Origin: Thermaerobacter marianensis DSM 12885
Lineage (GTDB): Bacteria; Bacillota; Sulfobacillia; Thermaerobacterales; Thermaerobacteraceae
DNA: 64,000 nt
Assembly (NCBI RefSeq): GCF_000184705.1
Contig: NC_014831.1
Location: 1,612,001-1,676,000, forward strand
Reading direction: 5' to 3'
Shown here: in pieces, positions 6,968 through 15,880 of the stretch
How the letters are laid out: every line of letters starts with the position of its first letter
Position numbering within the stretch: position 1 is the stretch's first letter
The notes under the pieces: model-generated
Seen by the model: only the letters and a program-made list of their open reading frames with translations
The model's database searches: none
What the model was told of the DNA's origin: nothing
Position numbers and translations under genes: made by a program

Positions 6968-8008
6968 ATGAGCGACCGCCAGAACGTTCCAGACCTGCCG
7001 GCCGACGTGGACTGGAGCGCCTTCGCGATCGTCGCCGTCGACCTGGACGGCACGGCCGCCGGGCCCGACGGCCGCGTAAGCCCTGAGGGACTCCGCGCCC
7101 TGCAGGCGGCGGAGCAGTCGGGGTTGCACCCGGTGATCGTGACGGGCCGTGCCCTGCCGGCTGCCATGGGTGTGTGGCTGCGGGCCGGGCTGAGCCGGCC
7201 GGTCATCGCCTGCGGCGGCGCACTGGTCACCTGGCCCACCGCCGGCCGGGCCCTCCGGGAGCGCCCGCTGGACCCGGCGGTGGTCGACCGCGCCCTGCAG
7301 TGTGCCCGGGATCTGGACCTGATCCCCTTCCTCTACGGCGCCAGCAGCATCGTCACCGACCGGCGCAGCACCTGGCGGGACCGGCTGGCGCACCTGAACG
7401 AGATCCCCATCGCTGTTCACCCCGCGGCGGAAAGGGACGCCGGCGCCGGTTTGCCACCCGGCGGCCCGGCTGCCGCCCCCGCCCCGGTCCCGGCCCCGGA
7501 AACCGCCCCGGCTTCCGCTCCGGCGGATCCCCCGGCGGGTGACCCGCCGGTCCCTGCCGTACCCGCAGAAGCCGGAGCGGGCCCCGGCGGGCTGGCCGCC
7601 TGGCATCGGGGCCACGTCTACAAGGTGGTCCTGGCCACGGACCCCGAACGGGCCGGCGCCGTGCGCCCCGCCGTCGAGGAAGGGCTTCGGGGGCTTGAGG
7701 CCTGTTGCGTGGCCACCCTGCCCGGATTGCTGGAGATCGTGCGTCCGGACGCCACCAAGGAGGCGGCCCTCGAGGATCTCTGCCGCATGCTGGGCGTGCC
7801 CCGCCAGCGGGTGATGGCCATCGGCGACGGGGAAAACGACCTGGGGATGATCCGGTGGGCCGGGTTCGGCGTGGCCATGGCCAATGCCCGGCCCGAGGTG
7901 CGGGCCGCCGCCCGCCTGGTCATCGGCCACCACGCCGAGGAGGGGGTCGCCCGGTTCCTCCAGGCGGTGGTGGCGCGGCGGGCAGAACGGCGAGGGGAGG
8001 GCGGCTGA
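6968..8008 (+). CDS. HAD-superfamily hydrolase, Cof type
   Basis: A 346-residue HAD phosphatase. Motif I is VDLDGTAAG with nucleophile D25 and acid D27; the lysine and motif III/IV are in the C-terminal part (ATKEAA, then GDGENDLGMIRWAGFGVAMANA), as in Cof/YidA sugar-phosphate or FMN/PLP phosphatases. The cap domain contains an unusual ~45-residue Ala/Pro-rich linker (about 165-205). The ATG at 6968 lies just after an extended -10 and lacks a ribosome site. The stop overlaps the start of the adenine-deaminase-like gene by one base (TGATG at 8006-8010), so the two are translationally coupled, perhaps a nucleotide-salvage pair. Confidence 0.85.
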   Translation: MSDRQNVPDLPADVDWSAFAIVAVDLDGTAAGPDGRVSPEGLRALQAAEQSGLHPVIVTGRALPAAMGVWLRAGLSRPVIACGGALVTWPTAGRALRERPLDPAVVDRALQCARDLDLIPFLYGASSIVTDRRSTWRDRLAHLNEIPIAVHPAAERDAGAGLPPGGPAAAPAPVPAPETAPASAPADPPAGDPPVPAVPAEAGAGPGGLAAWHRGHVYKVVLATDPERAGAVRPAVEEGLRGLEACCVATLPGLLEIVRPDATKEAALEDLCRMLGVPRQRVMAIGDGENDLGMIRWAGFGVAMANARPEVRAAARLVIGHHAEEGVARFLQAVVARRAERRGEGG

Positions 8009-10182
8009 TGCTGGAAACCCATTCGGCCCCCAATGCCCGCGGGGCCACCGCGACCCGGGACTGGCGGCATGAGACCCCTGCCTTGCGCCAGCTGGCCGTA
8101 CAGGTCGCCCTCGGCCTGCGGCCGCCCGACGTCTGGTTTCGCGGCGGGACGGTGCTCAACGTCTACACCGGCCAGTGGGAACGGGCCGAGGTCTGGGTCG
8201 CCGGCCCGCGGATTGCCTACGTCGGCCCCGACGAGCCCGTCCCCGGTCCCAACACCCGGGTGATCGACTGCAGCGGCCGCTACCTGGTTCCCGGCTACCT
8301 CGAGATCCACGCCCATCCCTTCCAGCTCTACTCTCCCCGGGCGCTGGGTGCGGCCATCGCCCCCCGGGGCACGACGACCCTGGTCAGCGACACGCTGCTG
8401 TTGGGGCAGATCCTGGGGCGCCGGCTGGTGGCGGCTCTCGATGCCGGTCTCGTCGCCCCCGTTCGCGACCTCTGGGGCCTGCGGGTGGCGCCGCAGACGG
8501 TGACGCGGGAGCGGGCCGCCTTCGCCCGCCCCAGCCCGGCCGTGCGCGCTGCCGCCGGCGGGCCCGGCGGAGCCGGCGCATCCGGGTCCGCCGGTGGCGG
8601 CCGTCGGGCGGCCGAAGCAGGCGATCCTGCGCAAGTTCCCCCGCCATCGTCGGCCCGCGGTGCAGCCGACGATGGCGCACCCGCACAAGACGCCGCGCCG
8701 GCCGGCGCCGTCGACTTTGCCGCCGCCTACGGCATGACGCCCGAAGAGGGCATCGCCCTCCTCCACCACCCGAGGGTGGTGGAGGTCTTCGAGTGGACCA
8801 GCTGGGCGGGCACCCTGCGCCGGGGAGAGCCCCTACCGGCCGTCCTGGCGGCGGGCCTGCGGCTCGGGCTCCCGGTCGACGGTCACGCCCCCGGGGCGTC
8901 GGCCCGCACCCTGGCCGCCCTGGCCGCCGCCGGGGTGGGCGACTGCCACGAGAGCATCCGGCCGGAGGAGGTCCTGGATCGGGTGCGGGCGGGGCTGTTC
9001 GCCATCCTGCGCCACAGTTCCCTGCGGCCCGACCTGCCGGAGCTGATCGCCGCGGCCCGCGAGGCCTTCGCCCGGGGGTTCGGCCACCGTCTGGCCCTGA
9101 CCACCGACGGGCCCACCCCGGCCATGGTGCAGGAGGGGTTCATCGACCTGGCACTGCGGATCGTCATGGACGGCGGCCTCGAACCCGCCCAGGCCTATCA
9201 AATGGTGACCGTCAACCCCGCCGCGTACCTGGGCCTCGACCGCTACCTGGGTGCCGTCGCCCCCGGGCGCCTGGCGGACCTCAACCTGCTGGCCCGGCCC
9301 GACGACCCCGTGCCCGTGGAGGTATGGATCGACGGGCGCCCCGTGGCCCGGGAAGGGCGCCTGCTGGAGGAACCGGCCCCCCTGGACTGGACGGCCCTGG
9401 GGATGGGCCCGCGGCGGCTGGAGGTGAGGGCGGAGGCGGTGGTCCGGGCGGTGCGGGTGCCCCACCGCGAACCCGGGGAACGGGAGCCCGGCCGGCGGGC
9501 CGCTGAAGAGCGGGATCTTGGAAAACAGAACCCTGGGGCCCTGCCCCCCGCGGTACGGCAGCCTGGCGGTCTCGGAACCGGTCACCGGGCGAGCCTGCCC
9601 GTCGTCCGGCTGCTCAACGCCGTGATCACCCGGCTGGAGATGCGGGAGGTGGAGCTGGACGCCACCGGGGTCCCGGTCCTGCCGCCGGGGGACGACCTGC
9701 TCATGGCGGCGCTGTTCGATCCCGGCAGCGGCACGGTGACCCGCGCCCTGGTGGCAGGGTTCGGAGCCGGGGTCCAGGGGCTGGCGTCGACTTACACCAT
9801 GTCGGGCGGGATGCTGGTCCTGGGCCGGGATCCGGAGGCCATGGCACGCGCGGCGCAGGGGGCGGCCGGCGGCGGCATCGTGCTGGTGGAGGGCGAGCGG
9901 GTGCTCTTCCACCTGCCCCTGCCCCTCGGCGGGTTCCTCTCCGACCTGGACGTGCCCCAGCTGGCCCGGCGCTGCCGGGAGCTGGCCGCCCTGCTCCGGG
10001 AGCGGGGCCACCCCTTCCACGACCCGATCTACACCCTGCTCTTCCTCTCCGCCGACCACCTGCCGGGGCCCCGCCTGACCCCGGCGGGCCTGTGGGACGT
10101 CAAGGGACACCGGCTGCTGGTGCCGGCGGAGAAGGTCGCAGGGATCGGGCCGGCGGCAGGGTGGCGGGACGCATCCGGCTGA
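8008..10182 (+). CDS. Adenine deaminase-like amidohydrolase, divergent
   Basis: A 724-residue member of the adenine deaminase group (adenine to hypoxanthine plus ammonia). The amidohydrolase core is visible: PGYLEIHAHP with the metal H-x-H pair, PVDGHAPG, GDCHESIRPEE in place of the usual SDHE segment, ALTTDGPTP in place of the TDD motif, and VTVNPAAYLGL. The C-terminal adenine-deaminase domain follows (DDLLMAALFDPGSG, GFGAGVQGLA), but the usual HDxHN residues are replaced by TYTMSG. A Gly/Ala-rich insert lies near 185-235 and a charged insert near 490-530. Start ATG 8008 overlaps the HAD stop; GAGGGGAGGG precedes it. The changes make the true substrate uncertain. Confidence 0.75.
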   Translation: MLETHSAPNARGATATRDWRHETPALRQLAVQVALGLRPPDVWFRGGTVLNVYTGQWERAEVWVAGPRIAYVGPDEPVPGPNTRVIDCSGRYLVPGYLEIHAHPFQLYSPRALGAAIAPRGTTTLVSDTLLLGQILGRRLVAALDAGLVAPVRDLWGLRVAPQTVTRERAAFARPSPAVRAAAGGPGGAGASGSAGGGRRAAEAGDPAQVPPPSSARGAADDGAPAQDAAPAGAVDFAAAYGMTPEEGIALLHHPRVVEVFEWTSWAGTLRRGEPLPAVLAAGLRLGLPVDGHAPGASARTLAALAAAGVGDCHESIRPEEVLDRVRAGLFAILRHSSLRPDLPELIAAAREAFARGFGHRLALTTDGPTPAMVQEGFIDLALRIVMDGGLEPAQAYQMVTVNPAAYLGLDRYLGAVAPGRLADLNLLARPDDPVPVEVWIDGRPVAREGRLLEEPAPLDWTALGMGPRRLEVRAEAVVRAVRVPHREPGEREPGRRAAEERDLGKQNPGALPPAVRQPGGLGTGHRASLPVVRLLNAVITRLEMREVELDATGVPVLPPGDDLLMAALFDPGSGTVTRALVAGFGAGVQGLASTYTMSGGMLVLGRDPEAMARAAQGAAGGGIVLVEGERVLFHLPLPLGGFLSDLDVPQLARRCRELAALLRERGHPFHDPIYTLLFLSADHLPGPRLTPAGLWDVKGHRLLVPAEKVAGIGPAAGWRDASG

Positions 10183-10288
10183 ACCGGCGCTCCGGGATGC
10201 GTTCCCGCGCCGCCCGCCCTGCCCGGCCGCCGGCCCGCGCCCTCCTTGGGCCTGACGGCCTCCGGCCTCCGCCGGAACCGGCGGGATC

Positions 10289-11266
10289 CTATCCCTCGCC
10301 CCCCGCCCGCAGGCGGATGGCGGCCGTGACAGCCTGTTGGCAGGGGGTGTCGACCCCGTACCGCTGCCCGTAGCGGACGACGGCGCCACAGAGGGCGTCG
10401 ACCTCCACCGGCCGGCGGGCGGCCAGATCCCGCTGCATGGACGACGTCATGGCGGGGTCCATTCCCAGGGTCGTGGCCATCACCTGGTCGACGGCATCCG
10501 GCGGCAGGTCGACCCCCGCCGCCCGGGCGACGGCCACCGCTTCCCGCACCATCCGCTCGTACACCTGGCGGCCGTCGGGGTCGCCCAGGACCGCGCCCAG
10601 GGGCCGGTTGGCGGCGGCGGTCAGGCCGCCCATGGCCGAGATGAAGATCAGCTTCATCCACATGTCGGCCAGGATGCGGTCCGACACCCGGTGCGGAATG
10701 CCGGCGGCGGCGAAGGCGGCGGCGATGCGCTCCACCCGCGGCGTCACGCGGCCGTCCAGCTCGCCGAAGGTGATGTCCCGGCGGGCGCTGGTCTGGCGGA
10801 TCTTGCCGGGTTCGACCAGGCTGGTCTGGATGTGGCACAGTCCCCCCAGCACCCGCTCGCCCCCGAACCGCTCCTTGAGCACCTCCAGGTGGTCGATGCC
10901 GTTCATCAGCGGCAGGATGGCCGTGGCGCCCCCCACCAGCGCCTCCATCTCCTCCAGCACGCCGGGCAGGCTGTAGGCCTTGACCGTCAGCAGGACCAGG
11001 TCCGCCCCCTGCCCCGGCGGGAGGGCGAGTTCTTCCGCCAGGCGGAGCCCGCGGTCGCTGGCCACGGGCTTGATGCTGAAGCGGCCGTGGACGCTCTCCA
11101 CCTGCAGCCCGTTGCGGCGCATGACCCGGAGGTGCCGCCCCCGGGCCAGGAAGCCCACGCGGGCCCCGTGCAGGGCGGTGCCCGGCTCCGCCCACTGGGC
11201 CGCCCGGGCCAGCAAGGCGCCGAAGTACCCGCCCACCCCTCCGGCACCGATCACGGCGATGCGCAT
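10289..11266 (-). CDS. panE: 2-dehydropantoate 2-reductase family protein
   Basis: A 325-residue NAD(P)-dependent reductase of the ApbA/PanE family, which in the canonical case reduces ketopantoate to pantoate for CoA synthesis. The N-terminus is a Rossmann fold (MRIAVIGAGGVGGYFGALLA). LLTVKAYSLPGVLEEM, LPLMNGIDHLEVL and the catalytic-lysine region DMWMKLIFISAMGGLTAA follow, then the C-terminal TSSMQRDLAARRPVEVDALCG segment. The ATG at 11264-11266 follows GGGAGGTGG by 4 nt. It runs convergent to the adenine deaminase gene and is followed upstream by the FAH-family gene on the same strand. Paralogous family members act on other 2-oxo acids, so panE is a family-level name. Confidence 0.8.
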   Translation of the reverse strand: MRIAVIGAGGVGGYFGALLARAAQWAEPGTALHGARVGFLARGRHLRVMRRNGLQVESVHGRFSIKPVASDRGLRLAEELALPPGQGADLVLLTVKAYSLPGVLEEMEALVGGATAILPLMNGIDHLEVLKERFGGERVLGGLCHIQTSLVEPGKIRQTSARRDITFGELDGRVTPRVERIAAAFAAAGIPHRVSDRILADMWMKLIFISAMGGLTAAANRPLGAVLGDPDGRQVYERMVREAVAVARAAGVDLPPDAVDQVMATTLGMDPAMTSSMQRDLAARRPVEVDALCGAVVRYGQRYGVDTPCQQAVTAAIRLRAGGEG

Positions 11267-11435
11267 GGTTCCACCTCCCACCGTCCAGCGCCGGCGGACG
11301 CCTCCTCTGCCCCGCCGGGGGATGAACCCGGCGGCGCCCGGCGACCGGGGCTGTGGCCGCCGCCCGTGGCCACAAGCCGTGGTCTCCGTCGCCGGCGGGA
11401 CCTTGGCGCTGCCCGGCAACCGGCGGGCGCGCCGC

Positions 11436-12443
11436 TCAGGCCGGCAGCCGGTCCACCACCGGATTCATCAACCGGCCCAGACCGGCGATCTCCACCTCCA
11501 CCACGTCGCCCGGGCGGAGGAACCGCGGCGGGTCGAAACCCATGCCCACGCCGCTGGGGGTGCCGGTGGCGATGACGTCGCCCGGCTCCAGGGTGATGCC
11601 CGCCGACAGGGTCGCCAGCAGGGTCGGGATGTCGAAGATGAGCTGGCGCGTATTGGCCTCCTGCCGCAGCTCGCCGTTGACCCAGGTGCGGACGTCCAGC
11701 TCCACGGGCCACCCCACCGCGTCCCGGTGCACCAGGTACGGCCCCGTGGGGCAGAAGGTGTCCAGGCTCTTGCCCAGGTGCCACTGGCTGGTGCGGCGCT
11801 GCAGGTCCCGGGCCGTCACGTCGTTGAGGATCATGTAGCCGAAGATGTACTCCCGGGCCCGTTCCGGCGCGATGCCGCGGCCCCGCCGTCCGATGACCAC
11901 CGCCAGCTCGCCCTCGTAGTCCACCGCGGCGGTGACCCCGGGGTGGGTATAGATGGGGTCGCCCGGCCCCGTGACCGCCGAGGCGGCCTTGGTGAAGACC
12001 ACCGGATGCTCGGGCACGTCGCGGCCGCTGATCTCGAAGACGTGGTCGCGGTAGTTCAGGCCGATGGCCATCACATTCTTGGGCGGGCGGGCGATGGGCG
12101 CCAGCAGCCGCACCGCGTCGGCCGGGTGCCAGAGGGGACGCGGACCGGTACCCGCCGTGCCGCCATCGCCGCCCGCCCCAGATCCGTCGCGGCCGGTGCC
12201 GCCGGCCCCGGCGCCCGCGCCGTCGTCACCGGCCGCCCGAGCCCGGTCCCACCACTGCCTGGCGGCGGCCACCGCCTCGTCCCCCAGGGCGATCCAGGCG
12301 ACCATGTCCTGAGGAACCGGCGGCCCGCCCCATCGGGCCTGGGCGGCGGCCAGATCCAGCACCCGCCGCAGCCGGCCGCGCTCGTCCACGTCGGCGAGGC
12401 CCAGGGCGACATGACCCGCCCGCTCGAACCGAACGAACCGCAA
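11436..12443 (-). CDS. Fumarylacetoacetate hydrolase (FAH) family protein
   Basis: A 335-residue FAH-family enzyme, a group that cleaves or decarboxylates 2-oxo acids such as acylpyruvates and 2-hydroxyhepta-dienedioate. The C-terminal catalytic domain begins at PPKNVMAIGLNYRDHVFE, with divalent-metal ligands in TAAVDYEGELAVVIGR and LNDVTARDLQ, and ends with DVIATGTPSGVGMGF. An acidic/Gly-rich linker near 75-100 joins it to a short N-terminal domain. The TTG start at 12441-12443 follows GGGAGGG by 6 nt. A duplicated 10-bp motif lies 35-54 bp upstream. Precise substrate not determinable. Confidence 0.85.
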   Translation of the reverse strand: MRFVRFERAGHVALGLADVDERGRLRRVLDLAAAQARWGGPPVPQDMVAWIALGDEAVAAARQWWDRARAAGDDGAGAGAGGTGRDGSGAGGDGGTAGTGPRPLWHPADAVRLLAPIARPPKNVMAIGLNYRDHVFEISGRDVPEHPVVFTKAASAVTGPGDPIYTHPGVTAAVDYEGELAVVIGRRGRGIAPERAREYIFGYMILNDVTARDLQRRTSQWHLGKSLDTFCPTGPYLVHRDAVGWPVELDVRTWVNGELRQEANTRQLIFDIPTLLATLSAGITLEPGDVIATGTPSGVGMGFDPPRFLRPGDVVEVEIAGLGRLMNPVVDRLPA

Positions 12444-12477
12444 TGGAATCCCTCCCGTGGGCGTCCCAGTGGCCGTC

Positions 12478-12497
12478 GAGGCAACTCGAGGTAACTC
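12478..12497 (-). promoter_or_regulatory. Duplicated 10-bp motif upstream of the FAH gene
   Basis: GAGGCAACTC and GAGGTAACTC abut at 12478-12487 and 12488-12497. Each unit is itself close to a palindrome. They sit just upstream of the FAH-family start, next to a TAGAGT box that could be a -10, as expected for an operator. Confidence 0.35.
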
Positions 12498-12580
12498 TAG
12501 GGAATTCCCGCTGGAAGACGCCAATCCTGCCGGGGCCGCGGTCGGGCGCACCGGCCATTCGAGTTTGCCAATCGGTTTGA

Positions 12581-12610
12581 TTGACTTTCCCGTCGGACCA
12601 CCGTTACCAT
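12581..12610 (+). promoter_or_regulatory. Sigma-A-type promoter of the tsuA-tusA pair
   Basis: TTGACT (12581-12586) and TACCAT (12605-12610) are separated by 18 bp, a good match to the housekeeping promoter. Transcription would begin near 12617, giving a leader of about 74 nt before the transporter ATG at 12691. Confidence 0.6.
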
Positions 12611-12690
12611 CGGGGTAAGTGCGCGGGGCGGGCGCCCCGCACCGGCGGGCGGAGCCGCCCGCTCCGATCCGACGGCGGGGAGGAGGAACC

Positions 12691-13899
12691 ATGGAACTCG
12701 GCTGGTCCACGCTTCTCGTGCTGGGCGCCGTGTTCGGCCTCATGTACGGTTTTCTGCTCCAGCGCGGGGACTTCTGCTTCACGTCGGCCTTCCGCGATCT
12801 CTACGCCTTCCGCCACACCCGCGTCCTGCAGGGCATCGTCACCGCCGTGGCCGTCACCACCCTGGGCTGGGGTCTGGCCATGACGGCGGGCTGGGCGACG
12901 CCCGACCGGCTGTGGGTGCCGCCGGTGGGATGGAACAGCTTCCTGGGCGGGTTCCTCTTCGGCGTCGCCATGTACGTGGCGGGCGGCTGCGCCTCGGGCA
13001 CCCTCTACCGGGCCGGCATGGGTTACGGCCAGTTCTGGCTCACCCTGCTGGGCATGGGCGCAGGGTACTACGCCTTCCTGCGCCTGTTCCCCGGCGTGCT
13101 GCAGCCCTACTTCTTCCAGCCCTTGCAGATCACCGGCCCCGTCACCCTATACCGCATCCTTCCCTGGCCGCCCCTGCTGACCGCCCTGCTGGCGGTGGCC
13201 GTGCTGCTGGCGGCGGTGGCCGTGGTGGCCGGGCCGCGGTCCCTGGCCCGTAGCGCGGTCGAGGTGGCCGCGTTCTTCCGGCAGGGACCGGCGGTGTTGT
13301 TGCGGCTGCGGTCTTGGGACACCCGGGCCGTGGGCCTGCTGCTGGGCATCGTCTCGACCGTCCAGTTCAGCCTGTGGACCATCTGGGGCATCACCGGCCC
13401 CGAGACCCGGCTGGTGGCGGCGGCCTGGGGCGCCCTGGACGATCCGGCCCGGGTCGCGGCCAACCCGTACGTGGCCAACCTCTTCCGCGGCTATCCCGGG
13501 CTGGTGCTGGGGCCCGAAGAGGTCCTGATCCTGGGCATCATCGCCGGGGCGGCCCTGTCGGCGCGGCTCAACGGCACCTTCCGCTGGCGCAAGCCGCGGC
13601 TGCAGCGGCTGCCCAACGCGCTGGCGGGCGGGTTCCTGCTGGCCTTCGCCTCGCGCCTGACGCCGGGCTGCAACATCGGCAACATCCTCAGCGGCCTGCC
13701 CGCCCTGTCGCTGCACAGCCTGCTGGCCACGGCGGGCATCGCCACGGGCATCTACGCCGCCTGGAAGGTGGCCCACCTGCGGCAGGCGGCGGTGCTGCAG
13801 TCGTGCCAGGTAGAACCGGCAGCCGCCGGCCGGTCGTTGCCGGCCACCCCCGCACCGGCCTCGCGGTCGCTGGCGGCGGGACCCACCGGGAGCCGGTAA
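12691..13899 (+). CDS. tsuA: YeeE/YedE (TsuA-like) thiosulfate transporter
   Basis: A 402-residue multi-spanning membrane protein of the YeeE/YedE family, the founding members of which import thiosulfate. The three conserved cysteine signatures are visible: RGDFCFTSAF (C29), AGGCASGTLYRAG and LTPGCNIGNIL, matching the cysteines that line the TsuA pore and relay thiosulfate by transient S-H-S contacts. About nine to ten hydrophobic segments are present. The ATG at 12691 follows GGGGAGGAGG. The TusA-like carrier gene follows 85 bp downstream, the same pairing as tsuA-tsuB elsewhere. The ~40-residue tail is Ala/Pro-rich. Confidence 0.85.
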   Translation: MELGWSTLLVLGAVFGLMYGFLLQRGDFCFTSAFRDLYAFRHTRVLQGIVTAVAVTTLGWGLAMTAGWATPDRLWVPPVGWNSFLGGFLFGVAMYVAGGCASGTLYRAGMGYGQFWLTLLGMGAGYYAFLRLFPGVLQPYFFQPLQITGPVTLYRILPWPPLLTALLAVAVLLAAVAVVAGPRSLARSAVEVAAFFRQGPAVLLRLRSWDTRAVGLLLGIVSTVQFSLWTIWGITGPETRLVAAAWGALDDPARVAANPYVANLFRGYPGLVLGPEEVLILGIIAGAALSARLNGTFRWRKPRLQRLPNALAGGFLLAFASRLTPGCNIGNILSGLPALSLHSLLATAGIATGIYAAWKVAHLRQAAVLQSCQVEPAAAGRSLPATPAPASRSLAAGPTGSR

Positions 13900-13984
13900 C
13901 CCGGTAGAGGCCCGCGGTAGAGGCCCGCGGTCCGATGCAGGACCACGCCCCCATGGAGGACCACGACAAGGAGGTATCGCCGGT

Positions 13985-14323
13985 ATGGCCCTGTTCAAGC
14001 GCTCCAAGCCCGATCTGGAGAAGGCGCGGCAGCGGCTGGCCGCCCTCGGTCAGGCCAACGTCCTCGATCGAGTGGGAACCGACGCGCCCGTGGCCGTGGA
14101 CCGGGAGATCGACGTCACCGGGGAGATCTGCCCGTATCCCGTGGATGCGGCGCTGGAGGCCCTGGCGGGCATGGCCCCGGGCCAGGTGCTGGCCGAACTG
14201 ACGGACCACACCATCTCGACCCATACCGTGCCCGCCGCCGTCGAGCGGTCGGGCCTGGGCGAGGTGCTGCGCATCGAGGAGAAGGAACCGGGGCTCTACC
14301 GCATCCTGATCCGGCGGAAGTGA
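13985..14323 (+). CDS. tsuB: TusA-family sulfur carrier protein
   Basis: A 112-residue TusA/SirA-like protein. Residues ~40-112 form the TusA domain with the CPxP signature ICPYPVDAAL, in which C49 would carry persulfide sulfur; THTVPAAVERSG and the final LYRILIRRK strand are family-typical. The 40-residue N-terminal extension (LEKARQRLAALGQANVLDR) is extra. AAGGAGGT lies 9 nt ahead of the ATG. It is next to the TsuA-like transporter, so it probably receives sulfur from imported thiosulfate. The stop is 9 bp from the end of the convergent histidine kinase gene, leaving no room for a separate terminator. Confidence 0.85.
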   Translation: MALFKRSKPDLEKARQRLAALGQANVLDRVGTDAPVAVDREIDVTGEICPYPVDAALEALAGMAPGQVLAELTDHTISTHTVPAAVERSGLGEVLRIEEKEPGLYRILIRRK

Positions 14324-14332
14324 GGGGACCCG

Positions 14333-15805
14333 TCACTCCGCCGGCCCGGCGGCCGCGACCCCTGCCGTGCCCGGCCCCGCCGTCCGGGGCAGGAAGAACC
14401 AGAACCGCGCCCCCCGGCCCGGCGCCGACGCCACACCCACCCGACCGCCATGGGCCTCGACCAGGGCGCGGACGATGCTGAGCCCGAGCCCCGCCCCGCG
14501 GCTGCGGGCGGCCTCGCGGCCGCGGTAGAAGGGTTCGAACACCCGCGGCAGGTCGGCGGGGTCGATGCCCGGACCGTCGTCGGCCACCTCCACCCGGACC
14601 CCGCCGGCGACCGCCGCCGCCGTCAGGGTGACGTGGCCGCCGGGGCCGGCGTGGCGGGCGGCGTTGTCCACCAGGTTGCCCAGCACCTGCGCCAGCCGGT
14701 GCGGGTCGGCCTCCAGCCACACCCCGCCCAGGGACGGGTCGATCCTGGCCGCCCAGTGGGCCCCCCGCTCCCGCACCAGGGTCTCCAGCGCCGTGGCCCG
14801 TTCCTCCAGCCAGGGACCGGCGGCAAAGCGGCCGAAGCGCAGGTCCAGCTGGCCGGTCTCGATCTGCGCCAGCTGGAACAGGTCGTCGATCAGGCGTCCC
14901 AGGCGCTCGGCCTCGGCCACGATCTGGCCGGCGTGGCGGGCGGCGCCAGGGCCCGCTTCGACCAGCCCGTCGCGCAGGGCCTCGCCCAGCCCCCGGATCA
15001 CCGTCACCGGCGTGCGCAGTTCGTGGGAGATGGTGGCCAGCATGGAGCGCCGCAAGGTCTGGGAGCGGCGCAGCTCCTCCACCAGCGCCTCGATGCGCTC
15101 CGCCATGTGGTTGAACCCGGCCGCCAGGCCGGCGATCTCGTCGCGGCCGGACACCTCCAGGCGCCGCGACAGGTTGCCGGCCGCCAGCGCCGCCGCGGCT
15201 TCCTGGATGGCGGCCAGACGCCGCACCATGCGGTACCCCGCCGCCCAGCCCGCCGCCAGGGCCACCGCCACGGCCACGCCCGCCCCCAGGGCGACCCAGG
15301 TCCCGATCTGCCGCCGCACCCCGGCCAGCTCCCGCAGCGGCCGGAAGACCACCACGGTGCCCAGGGTGCCATGGCCGCCCGGGGTGGGGATGGGCGCCAC
15401 GGCCACCACCGCCGGCTCGTTGGCCAGCACCTCCCGCACGCCGTATCCCGGCGCCCGGATGCCGCGGATCACCTCGGGCGCCAGCTGCCAGCCCCGCAGG
15501 TCGCCGACCAGGGTCGCCGAATTCCACCGGATCTCCCCGGCGGGGTCCACCACCAGGACCTCGCCGTCCACGTACAGGCGCGAGAGCCGTACGGCGGCCA
15601 GGTCGGCCAGGTACGTGGCCGGCCATCCCGGGAAGGCCTGGACATCCAGCAGCGCCACCACGCTGCGGGCCTGCCGCAGCAGCACCGGTCCCAGGGCGTC
15701 GACCATGGCCCGCTCCGCCACGGCCGGTGCGCCCACCAGCAGAAGCAGCGCCACCACCACCAGGATCGAGGCATAGATGGCCGCCATCCGCCACGCCAGC
15801 CGCAC
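14333..15805 (-). CDS. Sensor histidine kinase (HAMP-HisKA-HATPase)
   Basis: A 490-residue membrane histidine kinase. Two membrane segments (about 8-30 and 168-190) flank a ~135-residue extracytoplasmic sensor; then HAMP (191-245), HisKA with phospho-acceptor H261 in ATISHELRTP, and the HATPase domain with VLGNLVDNAARHA (N-box), VADDGPGI (G1) and GAGLGLSIVRALVEAHGG (G2). The GTG at 15805 follows GGGGAGG by 7 nt. It lies 75 bp after the OmpR-type regulator, its probable partner. The sensor domain was not recognised. Neighbouring sulfur and molybdoenzyme genes suggest, but do not show, a redox or sulfur signal. Confidence 0.9.
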   Translation of the reverse strand: MRLAWRMAAIYASILVVVALLLLVGAPAVAERAMVDALGPVLLRQARSVVALLDVQAFPGWPATYLADLAAVRLSRLYVDGEVLVVDPAGEIRWNSATLVGDLRGWQLAPEVIRGIRAPGYGVREVLANEPAVVAVAPIPTPGGHGTLGTVVVFRPLRELAGVRRQIGTWVALGAGVAVAVALAAGWAAGYRMVRRLAAIQEAAAALAAGNLSRRLEVSGRDEIAGLAAGFNHMAERIEALVEELRRSQTLRRSMLATISHELRTPVTVIRGLGEALRDGLVEAGPGAARHAGQIVAEAERLGRLIDDLFQLAQIETGQLDLRFGRFAAGPWLEERATALETLVRERGAHWAARIDPSLGGVWLEADPHRLAQVLGNLVDNAARHAGPGGHVTLTAAAVAGGVRVEVADDGPGIDPADLPRVFEPFYRGREAARSRGAGLGLSIVRALVEAHGGRVGVASAPGRGARFWFFLPRTAGPGTAGVAAAGPAE

Positions 15806-15880
15806 GCCCCAACCTCCCCGTCCCTGCGCGCCCTCAGCTCAATGCGCGAGCCCGGGAACCGTCCCGGTCCGCCCGCCGGA

